43,100 nt of DNA from Curtobacterium sp. UCD-KPL2560 (GTDB lineage Bacteria; Actinomycetota; Actinomycetes; Actinomycetales; Microbacteriaceae), in the NCBI RefSeq assembly GCF_001705035.1, contig NZ_MCIG01000020.1:1-43100 (forward strand), given 5' to 3'. Shown in pieces: positions 1 through 7,673 of the stretch. The notes beneath the pieces are model-generated. The model was not told the DNA's origin and did no database searches. It was given only the letters and a program-made list of their open reading frames with translations. The position numbers and the translations under genes were made by a program. The stretch's first letter is position 1; each line of letters begins with the position of its first letter.

Positions 1-40
1 GGCGAGGCGAGCGGACGGGACGGGGCGGTCGGGGGACCGG

Positions 41-1075
41 TCAGGGTCCGCCACCCGGTGCGGGGCCGGTCGACTCCCGCACGGTCAGGTGGGTCGGGAG
101 CGCGACGGCCGAGGCCGTGTGCTCGTCGCCCGCGCCGTCCGCCGGGGGCGCCCCGAGTCGACCGAGCAGCATCCGGATCGCGACCTGCCCGGCCCGCTCG
201 ATGGGTGACGTCATCGTCGTGAGGGGCGGGTTGCAGAAGTCCGCTCCGAAGATGTCGTCGCAGCCGACCACGGACACGTCCTCGGGTACGCGGACGCCGC
301 GTTCCCGGAACCGTCCGAGCATGCCGATCGCGATGAGGTCGTTGAAGGCGATGCACGCGGTCGCCCCGGCGTGCACCGCGGCGTCGGCGGCTGCTGCGCC
401 CGAGTCGACGAACGGTGCGTGCGGGCCGATGCGGGCGACCCGCACACCCAGACGCCTCCCGACCCGCACGAGTGCCCGCCACCGACGTTCGTTCGACCAC
501 GAGCTGTCCGGTCCGGCGACGTAGAGGACGTCCCGGTGGCCGAGGGAGACGAGGTGCTGCACGGCCTGCTCGACCCCGCCAGGCGTGTCGATGAGCACCG
601 ACGGGACGCCTGCGGGCCGGCGGTTCACGACCACGAGCGGGGTCCGTTCGGCGAACCGTGCGATCTGCGCGTCGGACAGTCGGGAGGCGGTGAGCACCGC
701 GCCGTCCGCCTTGGTCGCGATCGCGCCGAGGGCGGCGAGCTCGGCCTCGGCGGACTCCTCGGTGTCGACGAGCAGCTGCGTCCACCCGGCGGCGGCCAGC
801 TGGTGCTGCGTGCCGCGGATGACGTCGAAGTAGAACGGGTTCGTGATGTCGGACACGAGCACCGCGACCGCCCGGGTGCGTCCCGACGTCAGGGCGCGCG
901 CCTGCTGGTTCGGCACGTAGCCGAGTGACCGCGCTGCCTCCTGGATGCGCTGCTGCGTGACCCGGTTCACGCGGTCCGGCAGTGCGAGCGCCCGCGAGAC
1001 GGTCGAGGGGGCGACGCCGGTCGCGTCGGCGATGTCCCGGATGGTCACCCGCCGGGTGGTGTCGGTCTCGCGCAC
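41..1075 (-). CDS. LacI/GalR-family transcriptional repressor
   Basis: A 344-residue DNA-binding repressor. Residues about 9-30 form the LacI-type helix-turn-helix, with the sequence VTIRDIADATGVAPSTVSRAL, followed by the hinge region and a periplasmic-binding-like effector domain (EAGLVA-style core replaced by SGRTRAVAVLVSDITNPFY). The length is normal for the family. The reading frame is open far upstream, but the GTG at 1075 is the start: it precedes the HTH by eight codons and has a strong GGAGGA site just before it. The gene is divergent from the sugar ABC operon, and the palindrome at 1206-1241 between them is the obvious operator, so it probably represses the operon and itself. The inducer is unknown; an intermediate of the uronate/mannonate pathway is a reasonable guess from the neighbours. 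Confidence 0.93.
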   Translation of the reverse strand: MRETDTTRRVTIRDIADATGVAPSTVSRALALPDRVNRVTQQRIQEAARSLGYVPNQQARALTSGRTRAVAVLVSDITNPFYFDVIRGTQHQLAAAGWTQLLVDTEESAEAELAALGAIATKADGAVLTASRLSDAQIARFAERTPLVVVNRRPAGVPSVLIDTPGGVEQAVQHLVSLGHRDVLYVAGPDSSWSNERRWRALVRVGRRLGVRVARIGPHAPFVDSGAAAADAAVHAGATACIAFNDLIAIGMLGRFRERGVRVPEDVSVVGCDDIFGADFCNPPLTTMTSPIERAGQVAIRMLLGRLGAPPADGAGDEHTASAVALPTHLTVRESTGPAPGGGP

Positions 1076-1084
1076 CGCTCCTCC

Positions 1085-1151
1085 GTCCTGCCTCGCACCG
1101 TCGCGAGGTCCTGCCTCGCACCGTCGCGAGAGCGGATCCGCACCGTCGCGA
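1085..1151. repeat. 23-bp tandem direct repeat in the repressor leader
   Basis: Two perfect 23-bp copies lie head to tail at 1085-1107 and 1108-1130, and a 13-bp partial copy (CGCACCGTCGCGA) lies at 1139-1151. They fall in the untranslated leader of the repressor, between its predicted -10 box and its Shine-Dalgarno site. Each copy contains a small inverted repeat (tCGCgaccgtCGCGA type). The role is unknown. Confidence 0.7.
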
Positions 1152-1205
1152 CGACGGGTCGGCACCGCCGCCTCGTCGCGCCGGTGGACCGACGGTAGGA
1201 CGGGC

Positions 1206-1241
1206 TGGCAACAACTGGCAACCGGTTGCCGGTTGTTGCCA
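1206..1241. promoter_or_regulatory. Operator palindrome with divergent overlapping promoters
   Basis: A 36-bp inverted repeat centred at 1223.5 with one mismatched pair. Its core GGCAACCGGTTGCC has the central CG typical of LacI-family operators, and GGCAAC/GTTGCC half sites recur outside the core. The rightward promoter reads TTGCCG (1226-1231), 17 bp, GACAGT (1249-1254). The leftward one reads TTGCCA (1221-1216), 18 bp, TACCGT (1197-1192). The two -35 elements are mirror images inside the palindrome, so one bound repressor would block both promoters. The operator is seen directly; the promoter assignment is inferred from spacing. Confidence 0.8.
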
Positions 1242-1327
1242 GCGGCGGGACAGTGGTGCGCAACCGGCAGCGCCGCCGGGGACCGGGCAGCGCCGCCCGG
1301 TGGAGGTCTCGAGGAGGAAACCCCCGC

Positions 1328-2680
1328 ATGAGCACAGGAAGACGCAGGACCCGCGCACTCGTCGGTGCCGCCGTCGTCGCGGTCGCCGCCCTCACGCTCC
1401 AGGGCTGCGCGGTCGTGGACGGCAGCGGTGACGACCCGGACACCCTCCGTGTGATGATGGCCGCGGACACGACCTACCCGAAGGAACGCAAGCAGTGGCA
1501 GCAGGAGACGGCTGCCGAGTTCAAGCGCACCACGGGCGCGGACATCCAGTGGGAGACGTACTCCTCGCCCCAGGAGGAGCTGACCGCCATCCAGACGAGC
1601 GTCATCTCCGGGCAGGGGCCGGACGTCTACGCGATCGGGACGACGTTCACCCCCACCGCCTACGCCACCGGGGCCTTCGTCGAGATGGGCAGCGACCAGT
1701 GGCGCGCCGTCGGCGGGAAGGACCAGTTCGACGCCGCGTCGCTCGGCATCTCCGGGCCGAGCGCGTCGAAGCAGATCGGGATCCCGTTCGCCAGCCGCCC
1801 GTTCGTGATGGCGGTGAACACGGAACTCCTCGCACAGGCCGGGATCACCGAGCTGCCGACGACCTGGGACGCGCTCACCGCGGACGCGGAGGCGACGACG
1901 CGTGACGGCCACTTCGGGATGGCGGTCGCCTACGCCGACGGCTTCGACCCGTGGAAGTTCGTCTGGGGCATGGCCGAGAACGCCGGCAACACCATCGTCG
2001 ACGGCTCGAAGGCCGAGATCTCCGCCGACGCCGTCGAGAACGCCTACCGCACCTACTTCGACTGGGTGACCAAGGACGGCGTCGTCGACCCGGCGGCGAT
2101 CGGGTGGAACAACGCCCAGGCGCTCGCACAGTTCGCCGACGGCAAGGCCGCGTTCTTCCCGATGACGACGACGACCTCGCTCAACACGCTGAAGGGGTCG
2201 GCGGTCGACGGGAAGTACCAGTACGCGCTGCTGCCGACCGTGCCCCCGGGGGCGACCGAGCGTCCCGCCGACGGCATCGAGGCGGCGAGCATCCTGTCCG
2301 GCGACAACCTCGTCGTCGCCGACTACGGCACCAAGCAGGACCTGTCGTTCGACTTCGTGCAGCAGGTCTCGTCGCCCGCGGCCCAGGAGCGCTACTTCGA
2401 GCTCTTCGGGCAGCTACCGACGAACACCGAGGCCGCGCAGACGATCGCGCGGGAGAACCCGGACCTCGCCCCGATCGTCCAGGCCGGCAAGCTCTCGAAG
2501 CCGACCGCCTTCACCGGTGCGTGGTCCGACATCCAGCTCTCGCTCGTCGACGTCGTCGTGCAGTCCATCCCCTCGCTGAAGAGCGGCGAGGTGACGGACG
2601 ACCAGCTCCGGAAGCGGCTCGCCGCCGCCCAACGGGACGCCCAGGCGACCCTGGACCGACAGAAGAACGGAGGCCTGTGA
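1328..2680 (+). CDS. Sugar ABC transporter substrate-binding lipoprotein
   Basis: A 450-residue extracellular solute-binding protein of the carbohydrate family 1 (MalE/UgpB-like) type. The N-terminus carries Arg residues, a hydrophobic stretch and the lipobox LQGC with Cys27 as the lipidated residue, so it is anchored on the outer face of the membrane. Length and the repeated Trp/Tyr-rich binding-domain segments fit the family. ATG 1328 is chosen because GAGGAGGA sits just upstream and the signal peptide begins there. It is the first gene of the operon under the operator at 1206-1241 and its stop overlaps the start of the first permease. The ligand is unknown; downstream enzymes suggest a uronic acid or uronate-containing glycoside. 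Confidence 0.92.
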   Translation: MSTGRRRTRALVGAAVVAVAALTLQGCAVVDGSGDDPDTLRVMMAADTTYPKERKQWQQETAAEFKRTTGADIQWETYSSPQEELTAIQTSVISGQGPDVYAIGTTFTPTAYATGAFVEMGSDQWRAVGGKDQFDAASLGISGPSASKQIGIPFASRPFVMAVNTELLAQAGITELPTTWDALTADAEATTRDGHFGMAVAYADGFDPWKFVWGMAENAGNTIVDGSKAEISADAVENAYRTYFDWVTKDGVVDPAAIGWNNAQALAQFADGKAAFFPMTTTTSLNTLKGSAVDGKYQYALLPTVPPGATERPADGIEAASILSGDNLVVADYGTKQDLSFDFVQQVSSPAAQERYFELFGQLPTNTEAAQTIARENPDLAPIVQAGKLSKPTAFTGAWSDIQLSLVDVVVQSIPSLKSGEVTDDQLRKRLAAAQRDAQATLDRQKNGGL

Positions 2681-3702
2681 TGACGCAGGTCCAGACCCGG
2701 GCACCACGCGACGCCGAGCGCCCGCCGCGCGAGGTCCGTCCGCACGGCCGCACACCGCTGTACCGGCGCGAACGTCCGCTGTGGATGCTCCTGCCCGGTG
2801 GCGTGCTCATGCTCGTCGTCATCGTCGTGCCGCTCCTGGTGGGCGTGTACATCGCGATGCTCGACCTCGACCAGTACACGCTCCGCCAGTGGTTCAGCGC
2901 CCCGTTCGTCGGACTCGCCAACTTCGTCGAGGCGTTCACCGACTCACCGCTCCTGCACTCGGTGTGGATCTCGGTGTCGCTGTCGGTGCTCGTCACCGCC
3001 GCGACCGTGCCGATCGGTGTCGCCGCGGCGATCTCGACGCAGAACCGGTTCCCCGGGCGCGGACTCGTCCGCTCGGTCTACCTCATCCCGTACGTGCTCC
3101 CGGCCTTCGTCGTCGGCACGTTCTTCCGGACGATGCTCCAGCCGCAGGGCGTGGTGAACACGGTGTTCGGCACGGACGTCCTCTGGCTGAACGGCTCGGC
3201 GTCGTACTGGGCGCTCGCCGGCGTCATGGTCTGGACGAGCTGGCCGTTCGTCTACCTGCTCTCGCTCGCCGGGCTGCAGGCCGTCGACGGCGAGGTGCAC
3301 GAGGCCGCGGCACTCGACGGCGTCACCTGGTGGGCGAAGCTCCGGTACATCGTCTTCCCGTACCTCCGTGGCCCGCTGAGCCTCGCGGTGATCATCTCGA
3401 TCCTGCACAACATCAACAACTTCACGCTGCCGTTCGTCCTGTTCGGCATCCCACTGCCCTCGAGCGTCGAGGTCATGCCCGTCCTGACGTACATCGCGAG
3501 CTTCCAGTCGTTCCGCTTCGGGCTGTCCGCGGCGATGGCGATCTGCTCGCTCGTGATCGTCGCGATCCCGCTGTTCGTGTACCTGCGGGCCGTCAAGCTC
3601 GACACCGGCGACGACGCCGGACCCACCCGGAAGCAGCGCCGCGCCGACCTCGCGACGCTCGCCGCCCCCGTGGCGGCCGACATCGAGGGAGCCCGCGCAT
3701 GA
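2680..3702 (+). CDS. Sugar ABC transporter permease (MalF/UgpA-like)
   Basis: A 340-residue inner-membrane permease of the binding-protein-dependent CUT1 class. About 33 polar N-terminal residues precede the first membrane segment (about residues 34-58), and five more follow. The cytoplasmic EAA loop that docks on the ATPase is visible near residues 205-231 (HEAAALDGVTWWAKLRYIVFP). The start ATG overlaps the stop of the binding protein as ATGA, and the stop overlaps the second permease in the same way, so the three transporter genes are translationally coupled. The cognate ATPase is not encoded nearby; CUT1 systems of actinobacteria commonly share one multipurpose ATPase such as MsiK. Confidence 0.93.
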   Translation: MTQVQTRAPRDAERPPREVRPHGRTPLYRRERPLWMLLPGGVLMLVVIVVPLLVGVYIAMLDLDQYTLRQWFSAPFVGLANFVEAFTDSPLLHSVWISVSLSVLVTAATVPIGVAAAISTQNRFPGRGLVRSVYLIPYVLPAFVVGTFFRTMLQPQGVVNTVFGTDVLWLNGSASYWALAGVMVWTSWPFVYLLSLAGLQAVDGEVHEAAALDGVTWWAKLRYIVFPYLRGPLSLAVIISILHNINNFTLPFVLFGIPLPSSVEVMPVLTYIASFQSFRFGLSAAMAICSLVIVAIPLFVYLRAVKLDTGDDAGPTRKQRRADLATLAAPVAADIEGARA

Positions 3703-4661
3703 GCGCCCACGGCACGCCGTTCGCCGGGACCACCCGGACCCCTCCGACCGCGACGCTCACCGAGAGCATCACCGCGCCGGGACGACGACCCGGCAGACGC
3801 CCGTACGACACCGACGTCACCCGGCTCCTGCCGCGGTGGCTGCTCGTCCTCGTGATCGCGGTGATCACCGCCTTCATCGCGGCCCCGGTGCTCTACATCC
3901 TGTTCGGCTCGGTCAACTCCGACGTCGCGGTCGCCCGGGGCGAGTACTTCCCGTCCGAGTTCACGCTCGCGAACTACGTCGCGATCTGGGACACCGTCGC
4001 CCTCGGCCAGGGGCTGGTGAACTCGCTCCTCACCGCCGGGGCCGTCGCGGTCGCGAGCGCCACGCTCGCCGTGTCCACCGCCTACGTCCTCGTCCGGTTC
4101 CGCTTCCTCGGCCGCCTCACGATGCTGCGGGGGCTCCTCGCCCTGCAGTCCGTCCCCGGGACGCTCCTGCTCCTGCCGGTCTTCGTGGTGTTCGCGAACA
4201 TCGCGAGTGCGACGGGCGTGCAGGTGATCGGTACCCGGTGGGGCCTCTTCGTCACCTACCTGACCTTCGCCCTGCCGTTCTCCACGTGGGTCATGGTCAC
4301 GTACCTGCGCGGTCTGCCGAAGGAACTCGAGGAGGCCGCACGCATCGACGGCGCCTCGAGCGGGCGCATCCTGCGGAGCATCGTCCTGCCGCTGTCCTGG
4401 CCCGGCATCGTCGTCTCGGCGATCTTCGCCTTCCTGCTGGGCTGGAACGACGTGCTGTTCAGCACGATCATGACGACCCCGAACACCCGCACCGTCGCGG
4501 TCGTCCTGCAGGTGCTCGGCACCGCCCAGGAGGGCGGCGCCGTCCCGATCTACGGCCAGATGATGGCCGCCTCGATCGTGTGCGCCGTCCCGGTGGTCGC
4601 GCTCTACCTGGTCTTCCAGCGCTACCTGGTCGGCGGCCTCACGGCCGGCTCCGTCAAGTAG
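3699..4661 (+). CDS. Sugar ABC transporter permease (MalG/UgpE-like)
   Basis: A 320-residue second permease of the same transporter. About 45 polar residues precede the first membrane segment (LLVLVIAVITAFIAAPVLYI). Six membrane helices can be drawn and the EAA loop lies near residues 209-235 (ELEEAARIDGASSGRILRSI). It ends with a short basic/polar tail. The start overlaps the preceding stop by four bases (ATGA). It is followed by a 104-nt gap that holds a strong hairpin, the only real break in the operon; the enzymes for the imported compound begin after it. Confidence 0.93.
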   Translation: MSAHGTPFAGTTRTPPTATLTESITAPGRRPGRRPYDTDVTRLLPRWLLVLVIAVITAFIAAPVLYILFGSVNSDVAVARGEYFPSEFTLANYVAIWDTVALGQGLVNSLLTAGAVAVASATLAVSTAYVLVRFRFLGRLTMLRGLLALQSVPGTLLLLPVFVVFANIASATGVQVIGTRWGLFVTYLTFALPFSTWVMVTYLRGLPKELEEAARIDGASSGRILRSIVLPLSWPGIVVSAIFAFLLGWNDVLFSTIMTTPNTRTVAVVLQVLGTAQEGGAVPIYGQMMAASIVCAVPVVALYLVFQRYLVGGLTAGSVK

Positions 4662-4693
4662 GCCGCTGTGCACAGCGTGCACTCCTCCACGGA

Positions 4694-4737
4694 CAGCCTG
4701 GAGGCGCGGTGCGGGCCCGCCCCGCGCCTCCAGGCTG
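4694..4737 (+). terminator. Strong intra-operon hairpin between transporter and enzyme genes
   Basis: A perfect 16-bp stem (arms 4694-4709 and 4722-4737) encloses a 12-nt loop that contains its own GC palindrome. No U-tract follows. The stem carries the GGAGGCGCGG / CCGCGCCTCC core seen in many intergenic hairpins of this window. It could partly terminate transcription or stabilise the 3' end of the transporter message, making transporter and enzyme levels differ. Confidence 0.6.
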
Positions 4738-4765
4738 GTACCCCGGTCACCACGAAGGGAACGTC

Positions 4766-5602
4766 ATGACCCAGCCCAGTTGGGAACTCTCCGGTTTCGG
4801 CGACGAGATCGACGCCGATCCGGCGGTCCAGGTCGCCGTGCTGCAGGCGCTCGGTGCCTCCGCGATCGAGGTGCGGAGCGCCTGGGGGGTGAACGTCGTC
4901 GACCTCGACGACGACCAGCTCGCCGGCCTGCACCGTGTCCTCCGGGATCGCGGCCAGACCGTGTCCGCGATCGCGTCGCCGATCGGCAAGGTGCCCGTCG
5001 ACGAGCCCGTCGAGCACGAGGTGGGGCGGCTCGGCCGGGCGATCGCCGCGGCGCGCGCGCTCGGCACCACGAACATCCGGATCTTCTCGTTCTTCTCCCC
5101 GGGCCGCGCGCCGGAGGACGTCCGCGACGACGTCCTCGTCCGGATGCGGGCGCTCGCCGACCGCGCGGAGCGCGCGGGGGTCACCCTGCTGCACGAGAAC
5201 GAGAAGGACATCTACGGCGACGTCCCCGGCCGCGTGCTCGACATCGTCGAGAGCGTCGGGTCGCCCGCGCTCCGACTCGCCTGGGACAACGCGAACTACG
5301 TCCAGTGCGGGGTCCGCCCGTTCACCGACGGATGGGCGCAGCTCGCCCCGTACGTCGACTACCTGCAGGTCAAGGACGCCCTCGCGGCGGACTCGTCCGT
5401 CGTCCCCGCGGGCGAGGGCGACGGCGAACTGCTCGACACCCTCACCGCGCTGCGTGACGCCGGGTACTCCGGGTACGCCTCGCTCGAACCGCACCTCAGC
5501 GACTTCACCCATCTCGGCGGGTTCTCCGGCCCCGCGGCCTTCGGTCGCGCCGGTCGTGCCTTCCGCGCCCTCACCGACCAGATCGGAGTCACCCTGCGAT
5601 GA
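4766..5602 (+). CDS. Sugar phosphate isomerase/epimerase-family TIM-barrel protein
   Basis: A 278-residue protein of the xylose-isomerase-like/AP-endonuclease-2 TIM-barrel superfamily. Likely metal ligands are visible: Glu144 or Glu146 in LLHENEKDIYG, Asp174 in AWDNANY and Glu241 in SLEPHL; the position often occupied by His is Gln201 (YLQVKDA). The PAGEGDGEL segment near residues 215-223 is typical of this group. Such proteins isomerise or epimerise sugars and sugar acids, or cleave 3-keto-glycosides; sequence alone does not tell which. ATG 4766 has the purine-rich GAAGGGA upstream. Its stop overlaps the start of the Gfo/Idh/MocA gene, so the two probably act in sequence. Confidence 0.85.
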   Translation: MTQPSWELSGFGDEIDADPAVQVAVLQALGASAIEVRSAWGVNVVDLDDDQLAGLHRVLRDRGQTVSAIASPIGKVPVDEPVEHEVGRLGRAIAAARALGTTNIRIFSFFSPGRAPEDVRDDVLVRMRALADRAERAGVTLLHENEKDIYGDVPGRVLDIVESVGSPALRLAWDNANYVQCGVRPFTDGWAQLAPYVDYLQVKDALAADSSVVPAGEGDGELLDTLTALRDAGYSGYASLEPHLSDFTHLGGFSGPAAFGRAGRAFRALTDQIGVTLR

Positions 5603-6789
5603 CCTCACCACTCAAGTTGGCAGTCGTCGGCGCCGGCGTCATCGGCCGCCACCACGCCCGCGTCGCCGTCCAGCACCCCGACCTGCAGGTCGTCGCGCTC
5701 GTCGACGCCGTCCCTGCGGCGGCCACGAGCGCCGCCGACGAACTCCAGGCCCTCGGCGTGCCCCGCCCCGTCACGACCGCGACCATCGAGCAGGCCATCG
5801 CCGCGACCGACATCGACGTCGTCGCGATCTGCTCGCCGTCCGGCATGCACGTGCAGCTGGCCGAGGCAGCGCTCGCCGCGGGCAAGCACGTCGTCATCGA
5901 GAAGCCCCTCGACACGACGATGCCGCGGGCACGCGAGATCGCCCGGCTGGCAGCCGAGGCCCGCACGCGCGGGCTCGTCACGAGCGTCATCAGCCAGCAC
6001 CGGTTCGACCCGGCATCGGTCGCCGTCGCCGGGGCGGCGCACAGCGGCGCCTTCGGGACCGTGACCTCCGGCGTCGCGAGCGTCGCGTGGTACCGGTCGC
6101 AGGGCTACTACGACTCGGGTGACTGGCGCGGCACCTGGGCGCTCGACGGCGGCGGCGCGGTCATGAACCAGGGCGTCCACACGGTCGACCTGCTCGTCTG
6201 GGCGCTCGGTCGTCCGGAGGAGATCTCCGCCCAGGTCGGGCTCCTCGCGCACGACCGGATCGAGGTCGAGGACACCGCGGTCGCGACCGTCCGGTTCCGA
6301 GGTGGTGCGCTCGGCGTCATCCACTGCACGACCGCCGCCTACCCCGGCCTCTCGGCGCGCTACGCCGTGTACGGCACGCACGGTTCCGCGATCGTCGACG
6401 ACGACCGGCTCGCGTACTTCCACGTCGCCCCGGACACAGCCACCCTCGAGTCGGCGTCGACCACCGCGAACACCACGGCGGTCGCGGACGCCGCCGACCA
6501 GAAGGACGCCGTCGTCCCGCCCGAGCACGTCGTCGGCGGACCGGGCGAACCGGACCACTTCGCCGCCGGGCACGCACGCCAGTACACCGACGTCGTGGCG
6601 GCGATCCGCGAGGGCCGCGATCCGGGCGTCACCGTCGACGCCGCACTCGTCTCGCTCGCGACCGTCCGCGGGCTCTACGTCAGCGCGACGCTCGGGCAGC
6701 CCGTGCGCATCGACGACGTCATCCACGGGAAGTACGACGACGTCGTCCCGACCGTCCCGGTCACCACCCGCGAAGGAGCAACCCGATGA
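5599..6789 (+). CDS. Gfo/Idh/MocA-family NAD(P)-dependent oxidoreductase
   Basis: A 396-residue sugar oxidoreductase. An N-terminal Rossmann fold carries the dinucleotide motif VVGAGVIGRHH (residues 9-19), and the family signature EKP is at residues 101-103. The C-terminal half contains the conserved MNQGVHTVDL segment that lines the active site. Members oxidise or epimerise hydroxyls of inositols, hexoses, uronic acids and glycosides. The start overlaps the upstream stop as ATGA and the stop overlaps the next gene in the same way. With TIM-barrel proteins on both sides, an oxidation followed by isomerisation or elimination is the natural reading. Substrate unknown. Confidence 0.9.
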   Translation: MTSPLKLAVVGAGVIGRHHARVAVQHPDLQVVALVDAVPAAATSAADELQALGVPRPVTTATIEQAIAATDIDVVAICSPSGMHVQLAEAALAAGKHVVIEKPLDTTMPRAREIARLAAEARTRGLVTSVISQHRFDPASVAVAGAAHSGAFGTVTSGVASVAWYRSQGYYDSGDWRGTWALDGGGAVMNQGVHTVDLLVWALGRPEEISAQVGLLAHDRIEVEDTAVATVRFRGGALGVIHCTTAAYPGLSARYAVYGTHGSAIVDDDRLAYFHVAPDTATLESASTTANTTAVADAADQKDAVVPPEHVVGGPGEPDHFAAGHARQYTDVVAAIREGRDPGVTVDAALVSLATVRGLYVSATLGQPVRIDDVIHGKYDDVVPTVPVTTREGATR

Positions 6790-7673
6790 AGTTCTCCGTG
6801 TTCACCGCCTCCACCCCCGACTGGACGCCGTCGCAGGCTGCCGAGACCCTCGCCGGGCAGGGCTGGGACGGCATCGAGTGGCGCGTCGTCGACGACCGTC
6901 CGGCCGACGGGCAGCCGGTGCCGGCGGACCGTGCGTTCTGGGTCGGCAACCGGTCGACCTGGCAGTTCACCGGCATCGTCGACCAGGTCGGCGAGATCGC
7001 GCGCACCACCGACGCCGCCGGGCTCGGGTACTCGGGCATCGGCGGCTACCAGCCGGTCGCCGACCACGAGGGCGTCGAGACGATGCTCCGCGTGACGGCC
7101 GAGCTCGGTGCCCGCCAGGTCCGGGTCACCATGCCGATGTACCGGCGTGAGCGCGAGCGGACGGGCGCGACCTACGGGCAACTGTTCGACCGCACGCGGG
7201 CCGACCTCGAGTGGGCGGCGGGTCGCGCAGCGGACCTCGGGGTGAAGGCCCTCGTCGAGCTGCACCACACGACGATCACCCCCTCGGCCTCCGCGGCCCT
7301 GCGGCTCCTCGACGGCCTCGATCCCGCGCACGTCGGCGTCGTCCACGACCTCGGCAACCTCGTCATCGAGGGGCAGGAGGACCACCTGGCGGCCTTCGAG
7401 CTCCTCGGTCCGTACCTCGCCCACGCCCACGTCAAGAACGCCCGGTGGGTGGACACCGGCGACACCCGTGCCGACGGCAGTCGCGTCTGGCAACACGAGT
7501 GGGCACCGCTGCGCGACGGCCAGGCGTCGGTGGGGGAGTACCTCGACGCCCTCCGCCAGGTGGGTTACGACGGCTGGGTCACGGTCGAGGACTTCTCCAC
7601 CGCCCTGCCGCTCGCCGAGCGCACCGCGGACAACCTCGCGTACCTCCGGTCCCTGGTCCCGGTGACGGCGTGA
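6786..7673 (+). CDS. Second sugar phosphate isomerase/epimerase-family TIM-barrel protein
   Basis: A 295-residue TIM-barrel protein of the xylose-isomerase-like superfamily, clearly different from the one encoded at 4766. A complete set of metal ligands can be proposed: Glu159 (VELHHT), Asp188 (VVHDLGN), His215 (HAHVKNA) and Glu269 (VEDF). The N-terminus KFSVFTASTPDW is typical of uncharacterised members next to Gfo/Idh/MocA genes. Translationally coupled on both sides by ATGA and GTGA overlaps. Its role may be epimerisation or isomerisation of the oxidised sugar, or hydrolysis or elimination of a keto-glycoside. The function is inferred from family and context only. Confidence 0.85.
   Translation: MKFSVFTASTPDWTPSQAAETLAGQGWDGIEWRVVDDRPADGQPVPADRAFWVGNRSTWQFTGIVDQVGEIARTTDAAGLGYSGIGGYQPVADHEGVETMLRVTAELGARQVRVTMPMYRRERERTGATYGQLFDRTRADLEWAAGRAADLGVKALVELHHTTITPSASAALRLLDGLDPAHVGVVHDLGNLVIEGQEDHLAAFELLGPYLAHAHVKNARWVDTGDTRADGSRVWQHEWAPLRDGQASVGEYLDALRQVGYDGWVTVEDFSTALPLAERTADNLAYLRSLVPVTA

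Noticed and set aside
1076-1912. N-terminal extension of the LacI-type protein
   Set aside because: It would run through the operator, the operon promoter and the binding-protein gene; the GTG at 1075 has a good ribosome site and places the HTH correctly.
4662-4765. A second LacI-type operator before the enzyme genes
   Set aside because: The inverted repeat there is a hairpin of the GGAGGCGCGG family and shares no GGCAACC half site with the operator at 1206-1241.
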